Below, piece by piece: positions 19,600-27,028 of a DNA stretch of 64,000 nucleotides. Made by a program: the position numbers and the translations under genes. Below the pieces are notes generated by a model, which was given only the letters and a program-made list of their open reading frames with translations, was not told the origin of the DNA and searched no databases. Source of the DNA: an uncultured Burkholderiales bacterium. Lineage in GTDB: Bacteria; Pseudomonadota; Gammaproteobacteria; Burkholderiales; Burkholderiaceae_C. The stretch covers positions 62,001 through 126,000 of the forward strand of contig CAMFGY010000008.1 in assembly GCA_945952065.1 (NCBI GenBank). The letters run 5' to 3'. Every line of letters begins with the position of its first letter. Positions within the stretch are counted from its first letter, which is position 1.

Positions 19600-20508
19600 T
19601 CAGGGTCTGAACAGCCAAAGCACGGCTTGTTCAAATTCGCCGGCCCAAAAGGCTTCGTTGTGGCCAGCGCCAGGTGTGACCTTGATGGCCAGGTTTTGGC
19701 TCGGGTGGCCGGCCTTCAAAAGACTCTGGTGCACCGCCCGCATGTTGTCCACCATGTCGCGGCCTTCCTGGTCGCCTGAAAGCAGATAGAGCCTGGCGTC
19801 AGCGGGCGCCGGGTTCTGGGCGAAGTAATCCAGCGCCGCGCTTTGGCCGATCCAATAGGAGGGCGAGAAAATCCCCGCGCCGCCAAACACCTCGGGGTAT
19901 TGGGTGAGGGCGTAGTGCGAGATCAAGCCGCCCATGGAGCTGCCCATGATGGCCGTGTGCTGGCGATCGGGCAGGCTGCGATAGTCGCGGTCGATCCGGG
20001 GTTTGAGCACCTTGACGATGAAGTCCAGGTAGGCCCGGGCTTCGGACTGGCCGAATTTTGCGTTGTCCCAAGGGTTGAGCTCGCTCATGCGTTTGTCTTG
20101 GCCGTTGTCGATGCCGACCACGATCAACTCCAGGCGGCCCGCCCGCGCGAGAGCGTTCAGGGTCTCATCCACCTTCCATTCGCCGGCGTAGGCGGTGGTG
20201 TCGTCAAAGAGGTTTTGCCCGTCGTGCATGTACAGCACCGGGTAGCGCTTGCCGGAGTCGGCATAGCCCGGCGGCAGGTAAAGCCGCACCTGGCGCAGCC
20301 GCGCCAGCCCGGGAATCTCCAGCAATTGCGGCAGCACCGAGACATTGGCTTGTGCCGTGCTGGGGCGCGGGGTCTCAAGGCCACTTGGCGCGGCGCCGCG
20401 CTTGCCGCAAGCGGCCAAGCTCAGGCTCAGCAGCGAGAGACTCAAGACGGTGCGCCGGCCCATGGCGCCTCGCGAGCCGCAGCCACTGTGGGTTGTGGAG
20501 TGCTTCAT
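19600..20508 (-). CDS. Esterase (enterochelin esterase/esterase D-like), probable lipoprotein
   Basis: Alpha/beta-hydrolase of the putative esterase family. The 302-aa product starts with a signal and lipobox (RRTVLSLSLLSLSLAACGK), so it is probably lipid-anchored through Cys. Family motifs: YPVLYMHDGQNLFDD, nucleophile in GSSMGG and the His near the C-terminus in PGAGHNEAFW. Its start overlaps the stop of the upstream GH13 amylase as ATGA, so the two are co-translated. A carbohydrate-esterase role (removing acyl groups from glucans) is inference from context; a broad esterase is possible. Confidence 0.82.
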   Translation of the reverse strand: MKHSTTHSGCGSRGAMGRRTVLSLSLLSLSLAACGKRGAAPSGLETPRPSTAQANVSVLPQLLEIPGLARLRQVRLYLPPGYADSGKRYPVLYMHDGQNLFDDTTAYAGEWKVDETLNALARAGRLELIVVGIDNGQDKRMSELNPWDNAKFGQSEARAYLDFIVKVLKPRIDRDYRSLPDRQHTAIMGSSMGGLISHYALTQYPEVFGGAGIFSPSYWIGQSAALDYFAQNPAPADARLYLLSGDQEGRDMVDNMRAVHQSLLKAGHPSQNLAIKVTPGAGHNEAFWAGEFEQAVLWLFRP

Positions 20509-22184
20509 CGTTTCACCTCATAGACCCGCAGCGAGCGGGCGGCCACTTCAATTTGCGCTTGACCCTTGGCGTCGGCGCGCAGGGGCTGGCCTGACCTGGG
20601 GTAGGCTGCTTGCAGGCGCGCCCCTCGGGGCAGGGCGTCTATCCTCATGGATGCCGGCGCCTCGCCATAGTTGATGAGCACCAGGGCCTGGGCACCCGCC
20701 TCGCTGCGGCGCCTGAAACTCAGCGCCTGTCCCTGCACCTGAGGGTGCATATAGGCCCCTTGAGCGAGGGCCGGCAAGCCGTTTCTGAGTCGCAACATTG
20801 CTTTGTAGAAATTCAAAAGAGAATCGGGGTCGCGCTGCTGGGCTTGGACGTTATGGCTGGAGGCGTTCGGCGCGAGCGGGCGGAAGGCCTGTGCCTTGCT
20901 GCTGAATCCCGAGAGTTCATGGGTCCATGACATGGGCGCGCGCAGCGGCTCGTCCCCGGGCAGGCCGCGCACGCCGGCCATGCCGATTTCTTCGCCGTAG
21001 TAAATGAAGGGCGTGCCGGGCAGCAGCAAATAGGTGGCTGCGGCCAGCTTGTAGCGGGACTCATCGCCCGCCAACTGGTCCCAGACCCGTTCGCCGGCAA
21101 AGATGTCATGGTTGGACAGCATGGTGGCCATGCTCAGTGGTGCACTTAAAAAATAGTCGGCCACCTGCTGGATGGCAGCGGGATCGCCTTTGGCGGCCTT
21201 CAGAATCTGTTGCTCCAGGCCGAAAGTGAAGGCGCTGCCGCAGACCTGGGGCGCGGCATAGGCTTTGGGTTCGGCGGTGGCTTCGCAGACGGTATAGCGC
21301 TGCGGATAGCTTTTGATCAAGGCCTGAAAGTCATGGGTCAAGCGGCGGCTCTCGGCTTGGTCATTCCAGTTCACCGCATCGTTTTCGATCATGTGCGGCA
21401 CCGCGTCGAGCCGAAAGCCGTCCAGCCCGCGATTCAGCCAAAAGCGCAAGCTGCTGCGGTGATAGTCCACCACGGCGGGGTTGCGCAGATTGAAGTCGGG
21501 CATCTGCGCGCCAAAAGTGGCGAAGTAGTGACGGCTGCTGTCGTCTGCGGCTGGGTACCAGGGGTTTTTGCCCCAGATGTCCCAGCCGCTGGGGGCCGGG
21601 TCTTGCCAGACGAACCAGTCGCGATAAGCGCTGCCCGCGTCATGCAGCGCCGATTGAAACAGCGGATGCTGGGCGGCGCTGTGGTTGAGGATGTAGTCGA
21701 TGATGACGCCGATGCCGCGCCGATGCGCCTGGGCGATCAACTCGTCAAAGTCGGCCATGCTGCCGTAGTGTCGTTCCAGACTGCGGAAGTCCGTGGTGGC
21801 ATAACCATGGTCTCGGTCGGCACTGGCGGTGATGGGCATCAGCCAAAGGCCGCGAACGCCCAAGTCTTTCAAGTAGTCGAGTCGTTGGATCAAGCCGCGC
21901 AAGTCACCGATGCCGTCGCCATCGCTGTCTTGGTAGCCCCGCACAAAGATCTCCATGAAAGCGCCGTGCTGCCAACCGGCGGGCAGGGCACTGCGCAGGC
22001 TGGGACGCGCGTCGATGCGGCTCAGGTCTGGGCTTGCTGCTGTGGTGCTGGCGGTTTCGGCAGCACATGCAGCCGAACTCGTGCCGCCGAGCATGGCCAA
22101 AGAGATGGCCACAGAGAGGGCCGCAGCGAGAGCCCGCAAACAGGCTCGCGAACATCGGCTTTGATTGGGGTGATGGACAGTCAT
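20505..22184 (-). CDS. GH13 alpha-amylase/alpha-glucosidase, secreted
   Basis: Predicted extracytoplasmic alpha-glucan hydrolase. The 559-aa protein has a Sec-type signal (LAAALSVAISLAMLGGTSSAACA). The barrel begins MEIFVRGYQDSDGDGIGDLRG; nucleophile in FRLDAVPHM (about 258), acid in VCEATAEP (about 300), SNHDIFAG (about 358). YQDSDGDGIGDL resembles oligo-1,6-glucosidase/sucrose-type GH13 enzymes, so it may act on oligosaccharides rather than long starch. The ATG at 22184 has no clear ribosome site, and an operator-like palindrome (22187-22203) begins 2 nt upstream, so translation may be leaderless or start elsewhere. Operon with the esterase lipoprotein. Confidence 0.88.
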   Translation of the reverse strand: MTVHHPNQSRCSRACLRALAAALSVAISLAMLGGTSSAACAAETASTTAASPDLSRIDARPSLRSALPAGWQHGAFMEIFVRGYQDSDGDGIGDLRGLIQRLDYLKDLGVRGLWLMPITASADRDHGYATTDFRSLERHYGSMADFDELIAQAHRRGIGVIIDYILNHSAAQHPLFQSALHDAGSAYRDWFVWQDPAPSGWDIWGKNPWYPAADDSSRHYFATFGAQMPDFNLRNPAVVDYHRSSLRFWLNRGLDGFRLDAVPHMIENDAVNWNDQAESRRLTHDFQALIKSYPQRYTVCEATAEPKAYAAPQVCGSAFTFGLEQQILKAAKGDPAAIQQVADYFLSAPLSMATMLSNHDIFAGERVWDQLAGDESRYKLAAATYLLLPGTPFIYYGEEIGMAGVRGLPGDEPLRAPMSWTHELSGFSSKAQAFRPLAPNASSHNVQAQQRDPDSLLNFYKAMLRLRNGLPALAQGAYMHPQVQGQALSFRRRSEAGAQALVLINYGEAPASMRIDALPRGARLQAAYPRSGQPLRADAKGQAQIEVAARSLRVYEVKR

Positions 22185-22186
22185 GG

Positions 22187-22203
22187 AAGTAGCAAAATTA
22201 CTT
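22187..22203. promoter_or_regulatory. Operator-like palindrome, maltodextrin regulon site 3
   Basis: AAGTAGCAAAATTACTT is an imperfect palindrome (AAGTA/TACTT arms). Its central 15 bp read on the opposite strand match site 4 at 13 of 15 positions. It sits just upstream of the leftward amylase ATG, where a bound protein would block transcription. Confidence 0.55.
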
Positions 22204-22221
22204 TGATTCTCTTGAATTGCG

Positions 22222-22250
22222 TTGTAGATTAGGTGAGTGAGCGATTTAAT
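22222..22250 (+). promoter_or_regulatory. Candidate sigma-70 promoter of the pullulanase gene
   Basis: TTGTAG (22222-22227) and TTTAAT (22245-22250) are 17 nt apart. Operator-like site 4 would lie about 20-30 nt after the transcription start. Assigned by eye; the -35 is weak. Confidence 0.35.
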
Positions 22251-22273
22251 GGAATACCTGCAAACCTCATTTG

Positions 22274-22288
22274 TGTAGTTTTGCTACT
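22274..22288. promoter_or_regulatory. Operator-like palindrome, maltodextrin regulon site 4
   Basis: TGTAGTTTTGCTACT contains GTAG-N5-CTAC, like site 2. It lies 28 nt upstream of the pullulanase ATG and 86 bp centre-to-centre from site 3. Confidence 0.6.
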
Positions 22289-22315
22289 ATTTCAGGCTCA
22301 ACAAAGGGGGGTGAA

Positions 22316-25192
22316 ATGGCGCGATTCCCGCAATCACAAGAACCGATGGCGGCCCTGAGGCTGACCCCGAGTGCGCCGGCGCGCCGAGGCTGGGGTGCGC
22401 TCATGGGGATGGGCCTGTTGTGGGGGGCGATGCTGGCCCTTTTGCCCCAGCAAGCCTTGGCAATCGATCTGCTTGGGGTGAAGTCCGCTTCACCTGCCCA
22501 TGCGCTGGAGGATTGCAATCAGACCGAGCCCCAGCGCCTGCTGCAAGCCGCAGCGATGGCGCACCCTGAGGCGCGTGCTTACTGGATGAATGCGCGCTGG
22601 ATTCAATGGCCCGGCATGCCTGGGCCCAGCGCGCAAGTGCAGTACAAGCTCTATCACGCCAACCGCGGCCAATTGCAGCTGCGTCCTGGCGAGCCGGTGC
22701 AGGGCGCGGATGCGGTGCAGCCCTTGTTGGCGACTGAACGCGCACTGCCAGAGGCGCTGCAATCGCGATTCAAATTCATCGGTGCAGGCGTGAGGCTGCA
22801 ACTGCCTGCGTCTTTTGCGCGGGAGCTCAAGCGCTGGCTGCGGGGTCAGGTCTTGCTGGTGCAAGAAGATGCTGCTGGGCGCGTCATCACCAGCACTGGG
22901 CTGCAAAACCCCGGCGTCTTGGATGATGTCTATGCGTCGGCGCAAGACGTGGCGGATCTGGGCCTCACGCTGAGCCCGGTGAAGACGGCGGCGCCTGCGA
23001 CCCAGTTCAAGCTGTGGGCGCCTACGGCGCAGTCCGTGGCGCTGTGCGTTTTTGCCCAGGGGCAGGGCCCGGCTCTGGGCCTGCCGCGCACGCTCACCCA
23101 CGATGAACGCACAGGCGTTTGGCGACTGGCCGTGCCCAAGGACTTGCGCGGGCAGTACTACAGCTACCTGGTCGATGTCTGGGTGCCGGGCTTGGGGCTG
23201 GTGCGCAACCGTGTCACTGATCCGTACTCGGTCAGTTTGACCACTGACTCCAAGCGAAGCTATGTGGCCGACCTGAACGATGCCGCACTGAAGCCGGCCG
23301 GTTGGGCGCACACGCCACGCCCTCGGCCCCTTCGGTCGCCAAGCGATCTGGTGATTTACGAGCTGCATGTGCGCGATTTTTCTTTGCATGACGATTCGGT
23401 CGCGCCGGCGCATCGCGGCAAATATCTGGCGTTCACCGAGCGTCAATCGCAAGGCATGCGGCATTTGCGGGCGCTGGCTGCGGCCGGGCTGAGTGATGTG
23501 CATCTGCTGCCCATCTTTGATTTGGCTTCGGTGCCGGAGGCCGATTGCCTCACGCCCAGCGTGCCCGTGGCGCCGCCCGACGGCGAGGCCCAGCAAGCCG
23601 CTGTGATGGCTGTGGCGGCGCGTGACTGCTTCAACTGGGGTTATGACCCCTTCCACTACAGCGCCCCCGAAGGCAGCTACGCCAGCGATGCCAGCGACGG
23701 CGCCCGCCGCGTGCTGGAGCTGCGCCAGATGGTGCAGGCGCTGCATCGAGAGGGCCTGCGCGTGGGCATGGATGTGGTCTACAACCACACGGCGGCGGCG
23801 GGCCAACATCCGCAATCGGTGCTGGACCGCATCGTGCCGGGCTACTACCAGCGGCTTGATGCCAAGGGGGTGATCGAGCGCTCCACCTGCTGCGACAACA
23901 CCGCCACCGAGCACCGCATGATGGCCAAGCTGATGATCGATTCGGTAGCCCTGTGGGCGCGCGAATACCGCATCGATTCATTTCGTTTTGACTTGATGGC
24001 GCATCAGCCGCGCGCGGTGATGGAGGCGCTGCAGCAGCGCGTCAATGCAGCCGCGGGACGAAACGTGCAGCTGATCGGTGAGGGATGGAACTTTGGTGAG
24101 GTGGCCAATGGCGCTCGCTTTGTGCAGGCCTCGCAGCTGTCTGTAAACGGCTCGGGCATTGCGACCTTCAGCGACCGGACCCGTGATGCCGCACGCGGCG
24201 GCAGCGCGGGCGACTCCGGGGATGCCGTCATTCAAAACCAAGGCTGGCTGAGCGGCCTGGTCTATGCCCCCAATGCTTTGGCCCCGCAGCAGGACAGGGC
24301 GGCTTTGATGCAGGCGGCCGACCTGATCCGCGTCGGCCTGGCCGGCACCTTGCGTGACTACCGCATGCAAACCTGGCAAGGCGAGCGGCGCCGCCTGTCG
24401 GAGATTGCCTATGGGGATCAGCCCGCAGGCTATGCCTCGCAGCCCGCTGAGGTGGTCAATTATGTGGAGAACCATGACAACCAAACCTTGTTCGACATCC
24501 TGGCGCTGAAGCTGCCGCGTGAGACCTCGGCGCAAGACCGGGCGAGGGTGCAGACCCTGGGCGCTGCCTTGGTGGCCTTCAGCCAGGGCGTGGCTTACTT
24601 TCATGCCGGTCAGGATGTGATGCGCTCCAAATCGCTGGATCGCAACAGCTACGACTCGGGCGATTGGTTCAACCGACTGGACTGGTCGTATCAAGACAAT
24701 GGCTTTGGCAGCGGCTTGCCGCCCAAGGCAGATAACGGCGACTTCTACCCGCGGCTGCGCGAGTTTTTGGCTGATGCATCGATCAAGCCCGGCCCGGCGG
24801 AGTTGGCGTGGAGCCGCGATGCCTTCCGCGATCTCTTGAAGATCCGTGCCAGCTCCACTTTGTTTCGGCTGCGCAGCACCGAGGAGGTGCAGCGCCGCCT
24901 GCACTTTTTGAACACCGGGCCGCAGCAAAACCTGCTGCTGGTGGCCGGTTTGCTGGACGGCCGGGGCCTGCCGGGGGCGGGCTTCAAGCGCGTGTTGTAC
25001 ATGATCAATGTTTCGCCCACGGCCCAGCAATTGCATGCCCCGGAGTTGGCGGCCGAGCCTTGGTTCTTGCATCCGGTGCATCTGGCGCCAACGGCGGCCG
25101 ATCAAACGCCGGTGCAGCAGGCGCGTTGGGATGCGCAGGCTCGCCGCTTCAGCCTGCCGGCTCGCAGCGCCGTGGTGTGGGTGCAGCCCTGA
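22316..25192 (+). CDS. pulA: Pullulanase-type alpha-1,6-glucosidase, secreted (GH13)
   Basis: Debranches alpha-1,6 links of pullulan, starch or branched dextrins outside the cytoplasm. ATG 22316 is chosen for its purine-rich AAAGGGGGG ribosome site, giving 958 aa with a signal peptide (MGLLWGAMLALLPQQALA). N-terminal pullulanase domains precede a CBM48 (QFKLWAPTAQSVALCVFA, about 225-330). The type I pullulanase signature appears as FNWGYDP (about 439); the nucleophile is in FRFDLMAHQ (about 558), the acid in GEGWNFG (about 588), and ENHDNQT is near 718. Divergent from the amylase-esterase operon with a shared two-operator region. Confidence 0.92.
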   Translation: MARFPQSQEPMAALRLTPSAPARRGWGALMGMGLLWGAMLALLPQQALAIDLLGVKSASPAHALEDCNQTEPQRLLQAAAMAHPEARAYWMNARWIQWPGMPGPSAQVQYKLYHANRGQLQLRPGEPVQGADAVQPLLATERALPEALQSRFKFIGAGVRLQLPASFARELKRWLRGQVLLVQEDAAGRVITSTGLQNPGVLDDVYASAQDVADLGLTLSPVKTAAPATQFKLWAPTAQSVALCVFAQGQGPALGLPRTLTHDERTGVWRLAVPKDLRGQYYSYLVDVWVPGLGLVRNRVTDPYSVSLTTDSKRSYVADLNDAALKPAGWAHTPRPRPLRSPSDLVIYELHVRDFSLHDDSVAPAHRGKYLAFTERQSQGMRHLRALAAAGLSDVHLLPIFDLASVPEADCLTPSVPVAPPDGEAQQAAVMAVAARDCFNWGYDPFHYSAPEGSYASDASDGARRVLELRQMVQALHREGLRVGMDVVYNHTAAAGQHPQSVLDRIVPGYYQRLDAKGVIERSTCCDNTATEHRMMAKLMIDSVALWAREYRIDSFRFDLMAHQPRAVMEALQQRVNAAAGRNVQLIGEGWNFGEVANGARFVQASQLSVNGSGIATFSDRTRDAARGGSAGDSGDAVIQNQGWLSGLVYAPNALAPQQDRAALMQAADLIRVGLAGTLRDYRMQTWQGERRRLSEIAYGDQPAGYASQPAEVVNYVENHDNQTLFDILALKLPRETSAQDRARVQTLGAALVAFSQGVAYFHAGQDVMRSKSLDRNSYDSGDWFNRLDWSYQDNGFGSGLPPKADNGDFYPRLREFLADASIKPGPAELAWSRDAFRDLLKIRASSTLFRLRSTEEVQRRLHFLNTGPQQNLLLVAGLLDGRGLPGAGFKRVLYMINVSPTAQQLHAPELAAEPWFLHPVHLAPTAADQTPVQQARWDAQARRFSLPARSAVVWVQP

Positions 25193-25442
25193 GGCAAGGG
25201 GTTTTGCGGCAGTGGGGCGGGCAAGGACGCAACCCAGGTGCAAAGGGATGAACGGCGGGAAGTGAGGGACCAAATGCGGGGCCGCGCATGTTGAAACCGC
25301 AGGGGCCGCAGTAGGATCGATTGCATCCCTTCCCGCAAGGCCGGTGTCGACAGGCTTGAGCGTTTTGTCCGGTGCAGCGGGGCCTTTGGATTGGGCCGTT
25401 TGATGGGGGTCTTTTGATCGAGGTCTTTTTTCAGGAGTTGCC

Positions 25443-26630
25443 ATGAAAAGCCCATGCACCTCGCCGATCACTTGGATCGCATCGCTGCTGCTGAGTCTTT
25501 CTTTGTGGGGCTGCGCTTCGGCGCCGCACAGCGATGCTGTTCGGCCCTCGCAGCTCTTTCATGATGAGCTGTTCAAGCCCGCGGCGGTGGCGCCCGATCC
25601 CGCGACGATTTTTGCCCTGAGTCCGGCGATGGAGGAGTACTTGGCTTTCGACATCGCCCGGCATTCCCGCAACAAAGGGGCGCGCCAAGGCCTGCTCGAT
25701 GCGCTCTACAACAAGAGCCTGCTGCAACTGGAATACGACGACAGCCTGACCCGAGATGCCGCACAGGCTTTTGCCGAGCGACGCGGCAACTGCTTGTCCT
25801 TGGTCATCATGACCGGGGCGTTTGCCAAGCGTTTGGGCGTGCCGGTGCGCTACCAGAGCGTCTATGTCGAAGAGATTTGGAGTCGCAGTTCGGACATGTA
25901 TTTTTTGTCCGGCCATGTGAATCTCAGCCTGGGGCGGCGCATGGCGGATGCGGGCTTTACCAGTGTTGGCAACGAGATGATGACGGTGGACTTCTTGCCG
26001 CCCGAACGCGGCAAGATGCACTACACCCGCGAGATCAGTGAAGAAGCGGTGATGGCGCTGTTCATGAACAACCGGGCCGCCGAGAGCTTGCGTGATGGCC
26101 TGGTCGATGAGGCTTATTGGTGGGCCCGGGGCGCCATTCAGGTCGACCCCAAGCAATTGCTGGCCTACAACACCTTGGCCGTGATCTACCGCCGCAAAGG
26201 CATGGCGGTCTTGGCCGAACCTGCGCTCAAGCATGTCTTGGCGGAAGAACCCGCCAATGCGCAGGCCATTTCCAATCTGGTTTTGGTGATGGGGGATTTG
26301 GGGCGCTACCAGGAGGCGCAGGCCTATTCACAGCGACTCGCTGCTTTGCAGCCATATCCGCCCTATAAGTATTTCAACCTGGGGGTGGAGGCCATGAAGG
26401 CGGGCGACTTTGCCAAGGCACGGGAATTGTTTGGCAAAGAGATTGAGCGCTCGGCCTATTTCCATGAGTTCCATTTCTGGTCGGCCATGGCCAGTTTTGG
26501 TTTGGGAGACCTGAAGGCCGCGCGGCAGCAAATGGCTTTGGCGCTGGAAAACAGCACCACCGTCAAAGACCGCGAGCGCTACAGCGCCAAGCTGGACCTG
26601 CTGAAACTGCAGCGCAAGCCGTTCCAGTAA
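25443..26630 (+). CDS. Lipoprotein with transglutaminase-like and TPR domains
   Basis: Function unknown. The 395-aa product begins with a signal and lipobox (LLLSLSLWGCAS), so it is probably membrane-anchored outside the cytoplasm. Residues about 80-170 resemble a transglutaminase-like cysteine-protease fold: RGNCLSLVIMTGAFAKRLGVPVRYQ holds the candidate catalytic Cys, with a later conserved-looking GHVNL. Residues about 215-380 form tandem TPR-like repeats. A ribosome site (CAGGAG) precedes the ATG. The 250 bp upstream contain no gene I could support. It follows pulA but is probably transcribed independently. Confidence 0.7.
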   Translation: MKSPCTSPITWIASLLLSLSLWGCASAPHSDAVRPSQLFHDELFKPAAVAPDPATIFALSPAMEEYLAFDIARHSRNKGARQGLLDALYNKSLLQLEYDDSLTRDAAQAFAERRGNCLSLVIMTGAFAKRLGVPVRYQSVYVEEIWSRSSDMYFLSGHVNLSLGRRMADAGFTSVGNEMMTVDFLPPERGKMHYTREISEEAVMALFMNNRAAESLRDGLVDEAYWWARGAIQVDPKQLLAYNTLAVIYRRKGMAVLAEPALKHVLAEEPANAQAISNLVLVMGDLGRYQEAQAYSQRLAALQPYPPYKYFNLGVEAMKAGDFAKARELFGKEIERSAYFHEFHFWSAMASFGLGDLKAARQQMALALENSTTVKDRERYSAKLDLLKLQRKPFQ

Positions 26631-26674
26631 TGTGGGCCTGTGCGGGGTGAACGGAGAGGCGCGAGCCCTGGGGC

Positions 26675-27010
26675 TCAGGCCAAGGGCGGCAGGCCATGGC
26701 GGGCGCGGGCTCGTGCGCAAGCTTCATCCCCAATGCCCATGGGCGCGCGCAGACCAAATTCGCGGCAAGGGGCCGGGCGCCACTCGTAAATGCCGCAGCC
26801 GGCCTTCACCCCAATTTGGCCCACCAATGCAGCGCAGCGCGGGGCGGCGTGGTCGGTGCCGCGCATGCGTGAGAGGCTGTCATTGAGTTCGACGGTCAAG
26901 CCATCGGGCACACAGCCGCCTTCGCTGAGCAGCTCTTGGCGGGCAAAGTCGACGCGGAAGCTGGCGCAGCACGCGCCGCAGCGCACGCAGGGGTTGTTGG
27001 TTTCGCTCAT
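26675..27010 (-). CDS. YkgJ-family cysteine cluster protein
   Basis: Small (111 aa) cytoplasmic protein with the cysteine pattern CVRCGACCASF at residues 8-18, then CAALV, GCGIYEWRPAPCREF downstream. The family is thought to bind zinc or an iron-sulfur cluster, but no reaction is established. ATG at 27010. It lies 18 bp after the kinase-USP gene on the same strand, so the two are probably co-transcribed. Confidence 0.8.
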   Translation of the reverse strand: MSETNNPCVRCGACCASFRVDFARQELLSEGGCVPDGLTVELNDSLSRMRGTDHAAPRCAALVGQIGVKAGCGIYEWRPAPCREFGLRAPMGIGDEACARARARHGLPPLA

Positions 27011-27028
27011 GGGTTTGCTGCGGTAGGT

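Noticed and set aside
25193-25442. Gene in the pulA-lipoprotein gap
   Set aside because: No frame with plausible start, ribosome site or composition was found.
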